NCBI GenBank assembly: GCA_016808115.1 | Contig: JAEQBH010003948.1 | Coordinates: 62,001 to 126,000 of the forward strand | Source of the DNA: Tetrastigma voinierianum | Taxonomy: Eukaryota; Streptophyta; Magnoliopsida; Vitales; Vitaceae | Reading direction: 5' to 3' | DNA length: 64,000 nt | Part shown: positions 38,601 through 48,904 of the stretch, piece after piece | How positions within the stretch are numbered: position 1 is the stretch's first letter | How the letters are laid out: every line of letters starts with the position of its first letter | Position numbers and translations under genes: made by a program | Notes under the pieces: generated by a model | Databases searched by the model: none | What the model was told of the DNA's origin: nothing | The model's input: the letters and a program-made list of their open reading frames with translations, nothing else

Positions 38601-39525
38601 CCGAAATCAAATAACGAGGAAGCAATGAGCATGTACATAGACTTGATCACATGACCTTCACGGGAAGCGGAACCATTCGAGGAATGGAGGAGATTGGTGG
38701 GAACTTCCATACAAACCCCCTGGTATTTTACCTTGTTCTATACGCTCTTTTTATCTTATGTATTCCTTGAAAAATGATTGCCACTAAATGCTACTAAATG
38801 ATTAAAAATATTCATAAATAATAAACATATCCAATGGTCATTCCTCGGACTGGAACAATTACAAGTTCACACTCCTCTGTTCCATTCTATGTTCTCTGTC
38901 TCCCTCAAACATTCTATCAAACACTTCAATATGAATTTAATTAACCATTTTCCCGTATGGTTTTGGATTAATACTAATAAATTTTAATTCACTAAATCAA
39001 TCAAAAAGCTGAAGTTTAGATCTGAAGAAAAATGACCTCAAGATACTAAGGATCATCGTTTCTGATTACTCTGACCCTTAGCGGTCGTGATTATTTTGTG
39101 CAAGAAAAATCTAATATTTTCATTACTTGGAACATAAATCTCAAACAAAGACTCAATAAAACCACAATTAATCAAGAGAATCATGAAATTCATACAAATT
39201 AGTATCAAAGTATAGGAAATAGAGATATAGGCGAGCATTAAGCTGAAGCTCGAAGTATCATGTTTTCTAGATATTTAAACAATCCATTAGGCAGAGTCCT
39301 TACTATTGCTGTCACTCTCACCCTTGGTTGGCCCCTCTACTTAGCTTTCAATGTCTCCGGTCGCCCCTACGATCGCTTTGCATGCAACTACAATTCTATC
39401 TGCAATTATATATGGAGTCACTGTTAGTTGTGACTCAAATAAATATGAAACTAAAGATATGTTTTGGTTGTAAATTTTTTAGCCCAATAAAATAATGTCC
39501 TTATAAGATTACTTTTCTTGTAGTG
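35646..39525. mobile_element. CACTA (En/Spm-type) DNA transposon, non-autonomous, about 3.9 kb
   Basis: The left end reads CACTACAAAAGTGAGC and the right end ACTTTTCTTGTAGTG, the standard CACTA terminal inverted repeat (CACTACAAGAAAA and its complement). Copy I of the gene has the uninterrupted site near 20,175-20,195 ('aaataagagcaccgctttag'), matching 'aactaaga' before and 'agcgtcttta' after the element. A 3-base target duplication (aga/gag) is plausible. Just inside the left end is a repeated subterminal region ('ggccgctactataagg'). I found no TNP2/TNPD transposase, so the copy is probably non-autonomous. The same element, with the same left end, lies in copy IV at 55,162. Confidence 0.8.
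35870..36195. repeat. Subterminal minisatellite of the CACTA element, copy II
   Basis: Six or more degenerate units of about 45-50 bp built on 'ttggccgctactataaggg' plus 'tgatatatagatggggt' or 'agttatagatgaggat'. CACTA elements carry subterminal repeats that bind the transposase; this array is in the right place to serve that role. It is repeated at 55,390-55,705. Confidence 0.75.
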
Positions 39526-40883
39526 AGCGTCTTTACTCGAGAGATAAGTAAGTGATTAACATAGCATTCAAGAGGAAAACAATGCTGAGAAAGCAATGGG
39601 AACTTCAACATAATCAAAGAAGGTGAATATTTGGGGCTTCTCGAAGGAATTTTAGGCGATAAATTGATTGTGTAGCCTCTCGAGCTCTCAAATGCGAAAG
39701 TACATTAACGCATCCTCTAGAAGGCCAGAAAAGACTTCTAATAGTGAATGGTCTTTCTATAGAGTGATCCTTCCAATCTAGCTACAGAGAATACTCTCAT
39801 AACAATGCTTACGATGGTAGATAACTAACTAGTGATGTGTTTTAGACCGTTTAGAAGTCATCGACCATCTGATTTGAATTCAAATGGGGAAAAGTTGGGC
39901 TCAAGAAAATCTACTCAAAGCACAAAAGATCTCAAGGCCATACTAGAAAACAATGATAGATTTCAAGTATAGGAAGGTATTTCATATGAAGAGAGGAATT
40001 TCCAAGAGTTTATTCCTTGAGAAAAAAGAAATATTGAAAAGTTAATGAAGAAACCATTGAATGAGCTATTCAGAAGATGGCATAAAATTTGGGTGGTAGA
40101 TATAGTCTCCTTCCTTTGAAGATATTTGTGATGCTCCTAGCACAGATATTGATAAGAGAAAATAAAGATGAAGTTCTACATCATTTCTGTCAAATCTTTA
40201 TATGCTTTAACTTAATAGTTGTTTTTGGTCATTTTCTCGATAAACCATTGAAACGGGAAATTATTCCATTGTTCAAAAAAAATTAGAGAAAATGACCATA
40301 CCTAGAAGTTCTGATATCAAAAACAATAATGATATTCTCTAAACTTCAATTCTCAGTATTGATTACTAAGTTATATAAACAAATAACATTACAATATTCA
40401 ACAGGAAAAGGCATAATGTGTCGCAAAGGACATCCCGATGATTGAAGGATCAATCTTATCAAAGTATGTGAAAGCGACCATAATTTGAGTATCTTTGGAT
40501 GAATTCCTGATCGAAAACATCACCATAGAACATGACCAAAATAGAAACAAACAAATTAAAAACCCAATGTTGAAAAATGGAAGTTAAAAAACTAGCAAGC
40601 AAAATAAAAGCACAATGCATTATGGTATACAGTATGGTTTCCCTTTATAGGACATGTAGACAGGCGACCAAACCATTTCGAAACTACGGTATCAATCTCA
40701 CCAAAAACGAAGCGGATGAAGATGATCAAGCCTTAAGTAGAGAGACGCAGTCATAGGGTGCATCTAGTAATTTATTATTCAATTATAAGGCGAGAGACAA
40801 AGAAAAGATTTTAAATCTAAATAAAATCAATCATTACGGATGATAAAACAAAAATACACACATGGAGAAGTGAGGACCATCAG

Positions 40884-41145
40884 CTAGTTTGCCTCCATGA
40901 CCAAGCCGTTCTGATAATCATGGAAAAGCGGTTCCGATAGTGGTGGCCCTTGCATTGAGAGTGCTCTGTCAATCTGTTGCATAGTTGGCGAGATTTGGGA
41001 TTGACACGTGGCATCTTGTGCTATCTTCACTGCAGCACTATGTTCGACCACTACTTTATCACAGGAGGTGAGGGCGCTTACCATCCTCGATCATTTAACT
41101 GACCCGATAGTCGGCGATGGCTGGTAAGCGAGACGAGGATGAGGA
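40884..41145 (-). pseudogene. LRR receptor kinase, 3'-end fragment
   Basis: The minus strand reads ALTSCDKVVVEHSAAVKIAQDA, CQSQ, TMQQIDRALSMQGPPLSE, then ends in METN/MEAN followed by TAG. This is the last alpha-helical part of a plant LRR-receptor-kinase catalytic domain (subdomain XI; compare the family phrase SRPTMQQVARALS) and its tail. It matches 44,014-44,270 of the larger receptor-kinase pseudogene. Its upstream side breaks off at about 41,145, where truncated CPSF73 copy III begins. So copy II kept only the tail of its upstream neighbour, which marks a duplication breakpoint. Confidence 0.75.
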
Positions 41146-43870
41146 GGATCTTGTGATACTTGAGTCGAAACCATGTCGCTAATAGGATGCGATCTCGGTG
41201 CAATGAAATATGCTTCTCGACTCATACTTCCTTTGTCCAATAGATTCATGGACACGAAAAGGCTGGACCTCTCAAGTTCTTCATCGGCAATGACTCCACA
41301 CTCTCAAATATCTGCTTGACTATGCTAACCCACCAAAACTGCTTGTAAGCTTAATAGTAATCTCTGGGAGATATTTTCTATGGATAAATGCGAGAAGACA
41401 TGAGATCATCAGTACATATATGATAAGTGAGCGCTTTCTTTACCGACGTGACAGTTCCGCGACCGAGGGGGTCTTTTGGCCAGCTCTAATGGTTTTGCCA
41501 TTTCTGAAGTTGAAATACGAGGAAGCGCGGGATCTCAACAGCACAAAGATGTTGAAATCTTCTTCGAGAATAGTCTCAGTGTAAAGTACTTTCGAACACC
41601 GTGATATGGCCGTAAACATAGCGACTCGGACATGCCGTATTTAACGCAAAATCGTATACCATTTACTTCTAATGTGCGATGGAAATCAATAACTGCGAAG
41701 ATGGATTTAATTATAGATTCTGGGAACATTAAATGAGATAATAAATTAAGTAACACATCTACAGTCAATTGTTGTAAATGTCTGACGATCTGTGACTGAT
41801 TAGGATTATAAGCGATAATATTTTGGCATATGAAATACACACACCATATTGCTTCTTTTTTTAGAGCAAGTTTTATATATTTATTAGATTGGTGTTACAG
41901 TAACATGTTTGAAACTATAGTCGTAATAACATAATGTCAGAGTGGAGCACCAAAAAGATCAATATTAGAAGTATAGTCAATTAAATCTTAATAGACTAAT
42001 TTGCTATATTAGTATTATCGCCAAAACGCCCCTATGTTGAAGACAAACCCAATTAATTCATAGAAGGTGAAGGAACAAATTCACAGATGAAGATCTAAAA
42101 CAAAAGAATTTCAGACGTAGAATCTATGATTCGTAAGAATGTCTATGGTAGAAAGATTTAAGTTTAAGAATGAGGTAGTGGATGTTTCTACAGTATTAAT
42201 TTCGAATAAGAGACCCGAGATAGAAACATAGAGCAAACCGCAACTTAACTAAACAGATCTAAGCTAACTGCGGATACATGGACCATTTCTGTGCCTTCAA
42301 AAAGGGAAGCACAAGAGAAGGATGAGAAATCAAATAAATGATAGATTGTAAAGGATACCGTTTCGTTGTTCCAAATCCAATTTTCCATGGAATAAGGTAC
42401 TCATTGAAACTTTAAAGATAACATTGACAAAAATTTAGAACCGGAAAATAAAAAGATTAAAAGAGCCCAAATCTAAGTCCCTTACAACCAATCAGGGAAA
42501 CGAATGCATTTAGATTAGCTTCAAAATCGCCTCTCGATACCGAGAGGGAAATTAGAGGAAACTATTACTAGTCTCTAAAAAGGGGAGAATAAAACATACA
42601 TCTAGAAACAAAAAGCAACTCACCTCAATTTTATCCATGGAGCGAAGAATGTCTTGTTCATCATACAACATATCTTAAACTGAAACTTTGCTCACTTTCA
42701 CATAATCAGACAAAAGCAACTTGTAGATAGCCTTTGTTGCAAGTGTCAAAAAACTGGCCCTTTGAATGTGGTCTAATGAACAAATTAAAATATGTTAGCT
42801 TAATTTATAGGCAAAGTAATCGCATAAATTTTAATTAAATAAATGGCCGACCTTCTCCAAGAAATATGGAACGGATGCAGCACGATCCAAGTGAAACTCC
42901 GTGACAGAAATGAAACACATGCTGGCAAGAAAGTGAGAGTACATCTAAAAGAAAAGAGGCAATTTTATAAGGAGAAAGCAGAGTAGATAACCAAAAAGGA
43001 AAATCAAGATGAAAGTTCCAAAACAAGTGTTTCAAGATTGACAAAAGTTCATCGACAAGATAGACTGTAAAGATAATCGAATGAAATGATCGTTAAGAAC
43101 ATATTGTGTCACCAAATGGTACCGATCTCTTCAAAAACAAAGGCATTGAAGATGATCAAGCCTCGTAAGTAGAGACATAGCCATAGTCGCATCACAACCA
43201 ATTTGGCGGGTCAATTACAAATCGACAAAGAAAGATTTTCGCCTTAATAAATCAATCATCCTGGATGATAAAACAAAAATACACTTGAGAAGTGAGGACC
43301 GGCGCCTAGTTTCGCTCCATGACCAATATGAAAAGAACCAGATATTGATAAGAGAAGATACAGATGAAGTTCCGCAAACGTTTAGTCAAATCTTTATATG
43401 TTTATAAATATTATTTTTATTCATCTGAAGAACATTCAGAAATACTATCATTAATTAAAATTAATAAGCGAAGATTTTATATACAACAGACATATTAACT
43501 ACAAACTCATCATCGAATATTGTTATAACACACTTACATTCATAAGAAGAACATTTGTATTGTGATCAATGGTTGAAGGATCAATCTCTTCAAAGAATGG
43601 CAAAGCAAACATGTCTGGTGTCGGATGAATCTGTCACCAAATCATCACCATAGAACATGACCAAAATGTAAACAAACAAATTAAAAACCTAATGTTGAAA
43701 ATGGGAAGGAAAAACTAGCAACCACAATAAAAGCACAATGCATTATGGTATACCTTAAAGATGGTTTTCCTTTATAGGACATGTAGACAGAACTAATCTA
43801 ATTTCCATTTCTAGAAGACCTAGAGGTATCCGATCTCTCCAAAATGCAGCAGACTAAGACGATCAAGCCT
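41145..43870 (-). pseudogene. CPSF73-I pseudogene, copy III, truncated at the C terminus
   Basis: Starts abruptly at the DPISDMV region (about 41,150-41,185), so the last roughly 100 codons are missing. It then shows decayed last-exon sequence with VIDFHRTLEVNGIRF at about 41,650-41,695, exon 4 at 42,624-42,772, exon 3 at about 42,850-42,920 (FHLDRAASVPYFLEK, with the metal-site HFHLDH changed to EFHLDR), exon 2 at about 43,565-43,640 (IHPTPDMFALPFFEEIDPSTID over two parts) and exon 1 near 43,760-43,860 (STCPIKE/VYMSYKG across a frameshift). A second, partial exon-1 region is spliced in at 43,095-43,325. It has no CACTA insertion. Confidence 0.8.
43095..43325 (-). repeat. Misplaced copy of the CPSF73 5' end and receptor-kinase tail
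   Basis: Between exons 3 and 2 of copy III lies sequence matching 43,840-44,030 and 40,690-40,905 ('gaagatgatcaagcct', 'aaaatcaatcat..ggatgataaaac', 'gagaagtgaggacc'). It ends at 'ctccatgac', after which intron sequence resumes at 'caatatgaaaag'. This is an internal rearrangement of the duplicated unit. Confidence 0.6.
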
Positions 43871-44013
43871 CGGCGCAGAGATAGTCGTAAATGCGATCAC
43901 AACCAATTTATGGGTCAATTATAAAGGAGAGATGTGGAAAAAGAGATTTTGTCTTAATAAAATCAATGATTCCTCGATGATAAAAAAATACACATGGAGA
44001 AGTGAGGACCGCG

Positions 44014-47000
44014 CCTGTTTGGTTTCCATGACTAAGCATCCACCCAATGTAATCATGGAAAACGCTCGGAGAGCGCACCCTTGCATCGAGTGCCTGGCCA
44101 ATCAAGGTGGCTAGTTAATGAGATCGATTGACATAAGCATGCTAATGCTATCTTCATCGCAACCACTACTTTCAAATTTACCCGCTTCATCCAAAGGAGG
44201 TGAGGCGCTATCCATAACATCATTCAACAACGCAATGGTCGCTAGCCACTGTAATGAGGATGAGGATGAGAGGATGTTGATGATAACAAAGATGTGAGAT
44301 GAGTTCAAGCAGAGCCTTCCCATAATTACTCCATTGTTACAAACTTCAAGCTATAAATATCCGCTTTATTATCCACCTTCATCGTAAGCAAGTTCTCGCA
44401 AATTAAGAAGATTACATCATGCTCGCTTCCGCTAAGAAATTATAATAGTATAACTAATCGCACTAATTAAGAATGGTACTCGGAGCAAGATAACCAAAAG
44501 TTCCTACAAATGTAGTCCAATTAGATGAGTCCTACTTTTATAAGCCTAGCCGTGTCAAGTCGAGATATGCCTATATTCCGAATCTAATGTAACATTGCTG
44601 GGTTGGTTATGTCTAGATGAATTCATCGGAGGCGAAAGCAATCATGGTGCATATAAGATAAAGCTTTTAGCCACCCTTTCAATGAAATTGTTTAGCTCAC
44701 AATCCAATCAGTTTTTCACGTTTCTTCATCGTTGCTTAGAAATGTTTCTCAAGCTCCCTTTTCCATAAACTCATAAATCAAAATGAGTTCTGAAGAAATG
44801 AATCAAGCCATAAAGTTGACAATATTATGATGCCTTATCCGTTAGAGCATGAATCTCGCTTGAAAGCCTTGAATCAGCCATCTCCACCCATCTTGATCCG
44901 ATGAGTAGTGAAGCTTTTCAAAGCAACAACCCGGCCATTTGGCAACCTACTTGTAAACAAGGCTATATCCTCCATCCCAATACACTGGGTTGAACTGAAA
45001 TTGTCAGCTCGTATGATGTGCTCATACAACAATTTCCCATCATGTCCTAACACTGTGGAATAGATCTTTGACACTGGGTGACTTCAAGTGCAGACTTTGG
45101 TTGTTTTCTTCTCAATTTTTGGACAAGAAAATAAATTCCACAATAAAAGCTTAATAAGAACAATAATAGAGGACTACAATGAGGAGTAGTATGATCACAC
45201 GTAAACTCGCGGCCTTCTTCTGACTCCGCATGGCTTGAGATGAGTGACATACTACAGAGACCTTTATTATTTCTAAATGCCTCAAATGGAGCGAAGGCTT
45301 GATGTTGGGGAGAGGACCTTCCAACCGGTCAGAGGATATACGCCAGGCGTCGCTAATCGGGATCATCAAAAGTGTGTGGACGGTGCTGCAAAGTCATTAT
45401 GGCAGATTCAACGCCTCTGTGTACCGTAACTCTGGCAAATGTGGAATCTCTCCCCAATTATTTTGACTAAGATCAAGACTCTAAGACTATGCATCTCTTC
45501 CAATTTCGGTCGGAATGCTATCCACAAATCGATTCCCACTCAAGTTCAAGGACGATAATTTTAGCAAGTTCCCATTTGTCTGGGAATTGACCGCTGTTGT
45601 TCCTGATGCTAGGTCAAGGGCCTTCAAGGACGCTAATTTTCCTAATTTCAAAGGAATGTTTCCCGCAAGATTGTTGTTAGTCAAGAAATAAATCGGAATA
45701 ATAAGGGCAACATACCCAATTCTTTTGGTATCTTCCCGCTCAAATGGTTTGAGGAAAGATCAAGTCGTTGTAATTGAGTGGCTCTCCAAAGTTGAGGTGG
45801 TATGGCACCAGAAATATTGTTGTTGGAGATGCTCAAGTGTGTTAGTTTGTGGCATCGCCCCCATTTCGTAAAGCCGCCATAAAAATCAAGCATCGCTTAG
45901 ATCGACATAATCTCGTGTTCGGGTATACACCAAAACTTTCTGGCCATAGTCTCCGGTGAGTTGGTTTTTCACGAACTCGAATAAGCTAGCAATTTTTCAA
46001 GCTCTTTTGGTATAGGACCCGTGAAATGGTCTCGTCACCGAAATTTTACAAGTGTCACTAAGGCAAATTGGCTCCTGGTACTGCCAATGAAGTTATTTTC
46101 ATACAATTGCAAATCTTCAAATGAGTGATATTATTCATTTCCGCAGGGAAGGGCACCACTGAGTTTGTTATGGAGTAACTCCAAATAGGTTAAGCCGACA
46201 AGCTCATGGAGGTCGGGTATTGAACCATTGAGATTGTTAAATGACAATCAAGATCATTAAGAGATCTTAATATCCAATTTCTCGAGGAATGGAACTGCAT
46301 GCTTGTCTTATTAAGGTACAATGTGGGTTAAATCAAGTTACCTATGGAAGGGAGGGATTGACCAGTGAGATTGAGGCTATTGACAATTGAAGATCATTAA
46401 GAGATCTTATCATCTATTTCTTGAGGAACGGAACTGCATGCTTTGTTCCTATGAAGGTACAATGTGGTTAAATTCTCAAGGTTGCCCATGGAAGGAGGGA
46501 TTGGACCAAAGGAGACTTAAATGACACTCAAGATCGTTAAGAGATCTTAACAATCCACTTTCGAGGAATGAAACCAGATAGTTTGTTGATATGAAGGTAC
46601 AATGTGGTTAAATTTCCTCAAGCACGGCGGAAGCCGAGGGATCGACCAAACAGACTGTTAAATGACAATTCAAGATAGTTAAGAGATCTTAACAATCCAA
46701 TTTCTTGAGGAATGAAACCAGATAGTTTGTTGATATGAAGGTACAATGTGGTTAAATTCCTTAAGTTACTTATGGAAGGAGGGATTGAACCATTGAGATT
46801 GTTAAACATTAAATCAAGACTATTAAGAGATCTAATACAATCCAATTTTTGTGACGGAAACTGTATAGTTTGTTCAGACAAGGGTACAATGTGGTTAAAT
46901 TCCCTCAAGTTACCTATGGAGGGATTGACTAGTGAGATCTTGAATGATAATTCATCGTTAAGAGATTTTGTAATAATCCACTTTCGAGGAAATGGAACCG

Positions 47001-47575
47001 TAAAGCTCATTCTCATAAAGATGCAAAATAGTTAAGTTTTTCTAAATTTCTATAAAAGGGAAGAATCAATTCTAAAATTATTAGAAGCCAAATATAAAAC
47101 CCAAGTGATGTTAAAAACCCAAGTTGTCTGTGGCACGCGGGAATGGGATTAGAACCAAGATCAAGAATTATGAAGCACCAAAATAAATAAGGGACCCTCT
47201 GGACCAAAGTAAATGAGCACCAAAATACGTTTTAAAGTATCCCTCTAGACCAGATTAGGGCTGAAGTTCAAGATTCAAAGAAAGATGAGTTTCCATGAGC
47301 ATTGAGTGTTATGTTTATGTATGCTACGAGTTTATGGAGACTTAGGGTCATGGGAGTCTAGATGTGGTTTGGGAATGAGAGGATCTCATTTTATGTTTCA
47401 ATATAAGAGAATTGCCAAAAGAGGGCATTAGAGAAAGGGGGAGTCGTCTCATATAAGACCAAAGTAACCTAATTGATATAATATAATCCTTTGCACCGAG
47501 CACAACCATCTTGATGTACGCTGGGTCAAAAAACCTCGTAACCAACTTCGTGGTTTTTTCTCGTGTATGAGCCAT
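44014..47575 (-). pseudogene. LRR receptor-like kinase pseudogene (MIK2/At1g35710-type)
   Basis: The protein would be a plasma-membrane receptor with an extracellular leucine-rich-repeat domain and a cytoplasmic Ser/Thr kinase. On the minus strand I read at least eight LRR units at 45,490-47,200 (phrases LDLGSNPIP, LNSLDLMFNNLNGSIPPSISNLRNLT, LTHLSISNNNISGAIPPQLW, LQRLDLSSNHLSGKIPKELG). Next come LEGPLPNI (about 45,330), a hydrophobic membrane segment (about 45,130-45,210), KLLYEHIIRADNF (about 45,020), the kinase N lobe, and the catalytic region in broken frames at 44,580-44,880 (VYEFM-like, a decayed HRDIS-like stretch, NNVTLDS). Then follow a DFGTARL-like stretch, FVGTFGYLAPE and the C-terminal helix, ending near 44,014. 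Frame changes, stops and repeated near-identical LRR segments (46,250-46,950) are obvious. The first exon or signal peptide beyond 47,280 is uncertain. Confidence 0.85.
46200..46960 (-). repeat. Near-identical LRR segments within the receptor-kinase pseudogene
   Basis: At least five consecutive segments share 'gttaagagatctta..aatcca.tttcttgagg', 'gaaggtacaatgtggttaaattcc' and 'ggagggattgaacc', at spacings of about 140-150 bp, roughly two LRR units of 24 residues. Similarity is much higher than between ordinary LRRs, which suggests recent internal tandem duplication. Confidence 0.7.
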
Positions 47576-47599
47576 GCATGTACTTTATCTCACGAATTA

Positions 47600-48690
47600 C
47601 ATTACTCAGTAGATCTATCACAAATTGATCCAAATAGGTTGCATAACACAAGAAATCCAGCTACGACACTTATGACATTGTCGCCACCATCGCACATCTT
47701 TGAATCACTATCATAACAAACAATTTTTCTTTCACTATGGAATAATTTTATCATACTATAAAAATAATTGATCCATGCTTAGGAGTGAACCCAGATATGT
47801 ACTCAAATTTTCATGAAAAAAAAAAATAGAGATAATAAAAGGAAATTAATGAAACAAATGAGAGATAATATAGGGATTACCATTAATCCTCTATAGGGTA
47901 AATTAATCAAACTTTGGTAAGGAACTATTTTCCAAGCTTCCATAACTCTTTAAAAATGCTTATTATCAACCAACATAGTAAAAATATGGTTGATCATTAA
48001 TCCATTTGTTTTTTATAATACCATAAAACTTTATATATCTCACTGGGAATGTGAAATATTTTTACCTTGTCTTCTTTATTGTTCAAGATATTGAAAATAT
48101 ATTATATGTATATGGTGTAATGAACCCATTAGAAAGTCATGTAGTTTCACATGCATTCATGACTTGATAGGTGGTAAATAACTTCATGTCAATTACCTCT
48201 GAAAAGTCTTTGTCCAATAAGAAAGTTTCTTTCCAAGAGTAATGAATCGCTTTGGTTTATAGTTTTAAATTAGCATGAAACACTTTTGAAAACACAAAAA
48301 ACACCATTTTAGTGTTTTTTAAAAATTGTTCTTATTCTCTCAATTTAGTACTTTCTATGTCTTTGTTCTTTTCAAATAAAAATGGAAATTAAACCATTCT
48401 CCTTGCCTGGGGATTAGGTTCTACCATCCGTATTCGGGGGAAGAAATTAGGTGAATTTGTATTAGGGTTTCTGCACAAATCAGGATTCATATGTTTAGTA
48501 AATCTTGATTTATAAAGAGTTTATGACATCGCAAATTGCTATGTGTGTGGGTGACATGTCGTTGGTGTTTGATCTCGCTTGCCCATTTGTCATTTTGTTA
48601 ATAAAATGAGTATATTTGAGCTGGCAGAACAAGCTGCGGGACAAATATTGACCTGCAAAAAAAAGTTTAAAATGTAAAATTACACATAAC
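47600..48690. other. Intergenic; contains a scrap of block X
   Basis: No exon or element end is visible from 47,600 to 48,130. The stretch 48,135-48,395 matches the right end of block X (3,560-3,800), including 'cacca.tttagtgt' and 'aatttagta.tttctat'. The remainder up to 48,690 is featureless. Confidence 0.5.
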
Positions 48691-48904
48691 CAAACATCAA
48701 GAGCATTTGTATATCTTATCCCTAACAAGATCTAGCATTAGCATCAAACAATAAAACACAACCCAGGAAAACAAAAATATTGTTCACAAGCTTCACTAAT
48801 AAAACATTCCAAGTTATGCATTGATAATCATAATTTATGGGGAGATAATCGACCAACAATATACGCATTTGTGAAGTCAAATAAATCGCGAAAATCGAAG
48901 AGGA
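48690..48904. repeat. Copy of CPSF73 3'-flanking sequence
   Basis: Matches 14,480-14,650 and 33,160-33,340 ('tatcttatccctaacaagatc', 'cttcactaataaaacattcc', 'atgcattgataatcataattta'). It passes directly into block X at about 48,905, so it marks a rearrangement junction. Confidence 0.65.

Larger units (their letters stand above)
33517..40754 (-). pseudogene. CPSF73-I (CPSF subunit 3) pseudogene, copy II
   Basis: The minus strand carries the same exon order as copy I. The region upstream of exon 1 lies near 40,640-40,754, where VYMSYKG is clear (compare SCVYMSYKGKT in the family). Exon 2 is at about 40,405-40,530 (DKIDPS-like). Exon 3 is near 35,400-35,470 (ASLPYFLE with a frameshift). Exon 4 is at 35,194-35,341. 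The last exon runs from 34,310 to the stop at 33,517 (PSAS* after a frameshift). The block at 34,038-34,289 is the best preserved piece of the gene in the window. Intron 3 is about 5 kb because a CACTA transposon (35,646-39,525) sits in it. Frameshifts occur in every exon except exon 4. The start codon at 40,754 is tentative, because the 5' coding end differs from copy I. Confidence 0.8.

Noticed and set aside
46748..47035. A 95-codon plus-strand frame
   Set aside because: It is the antisense shadow of LRR coding sequence read on the minus strand.
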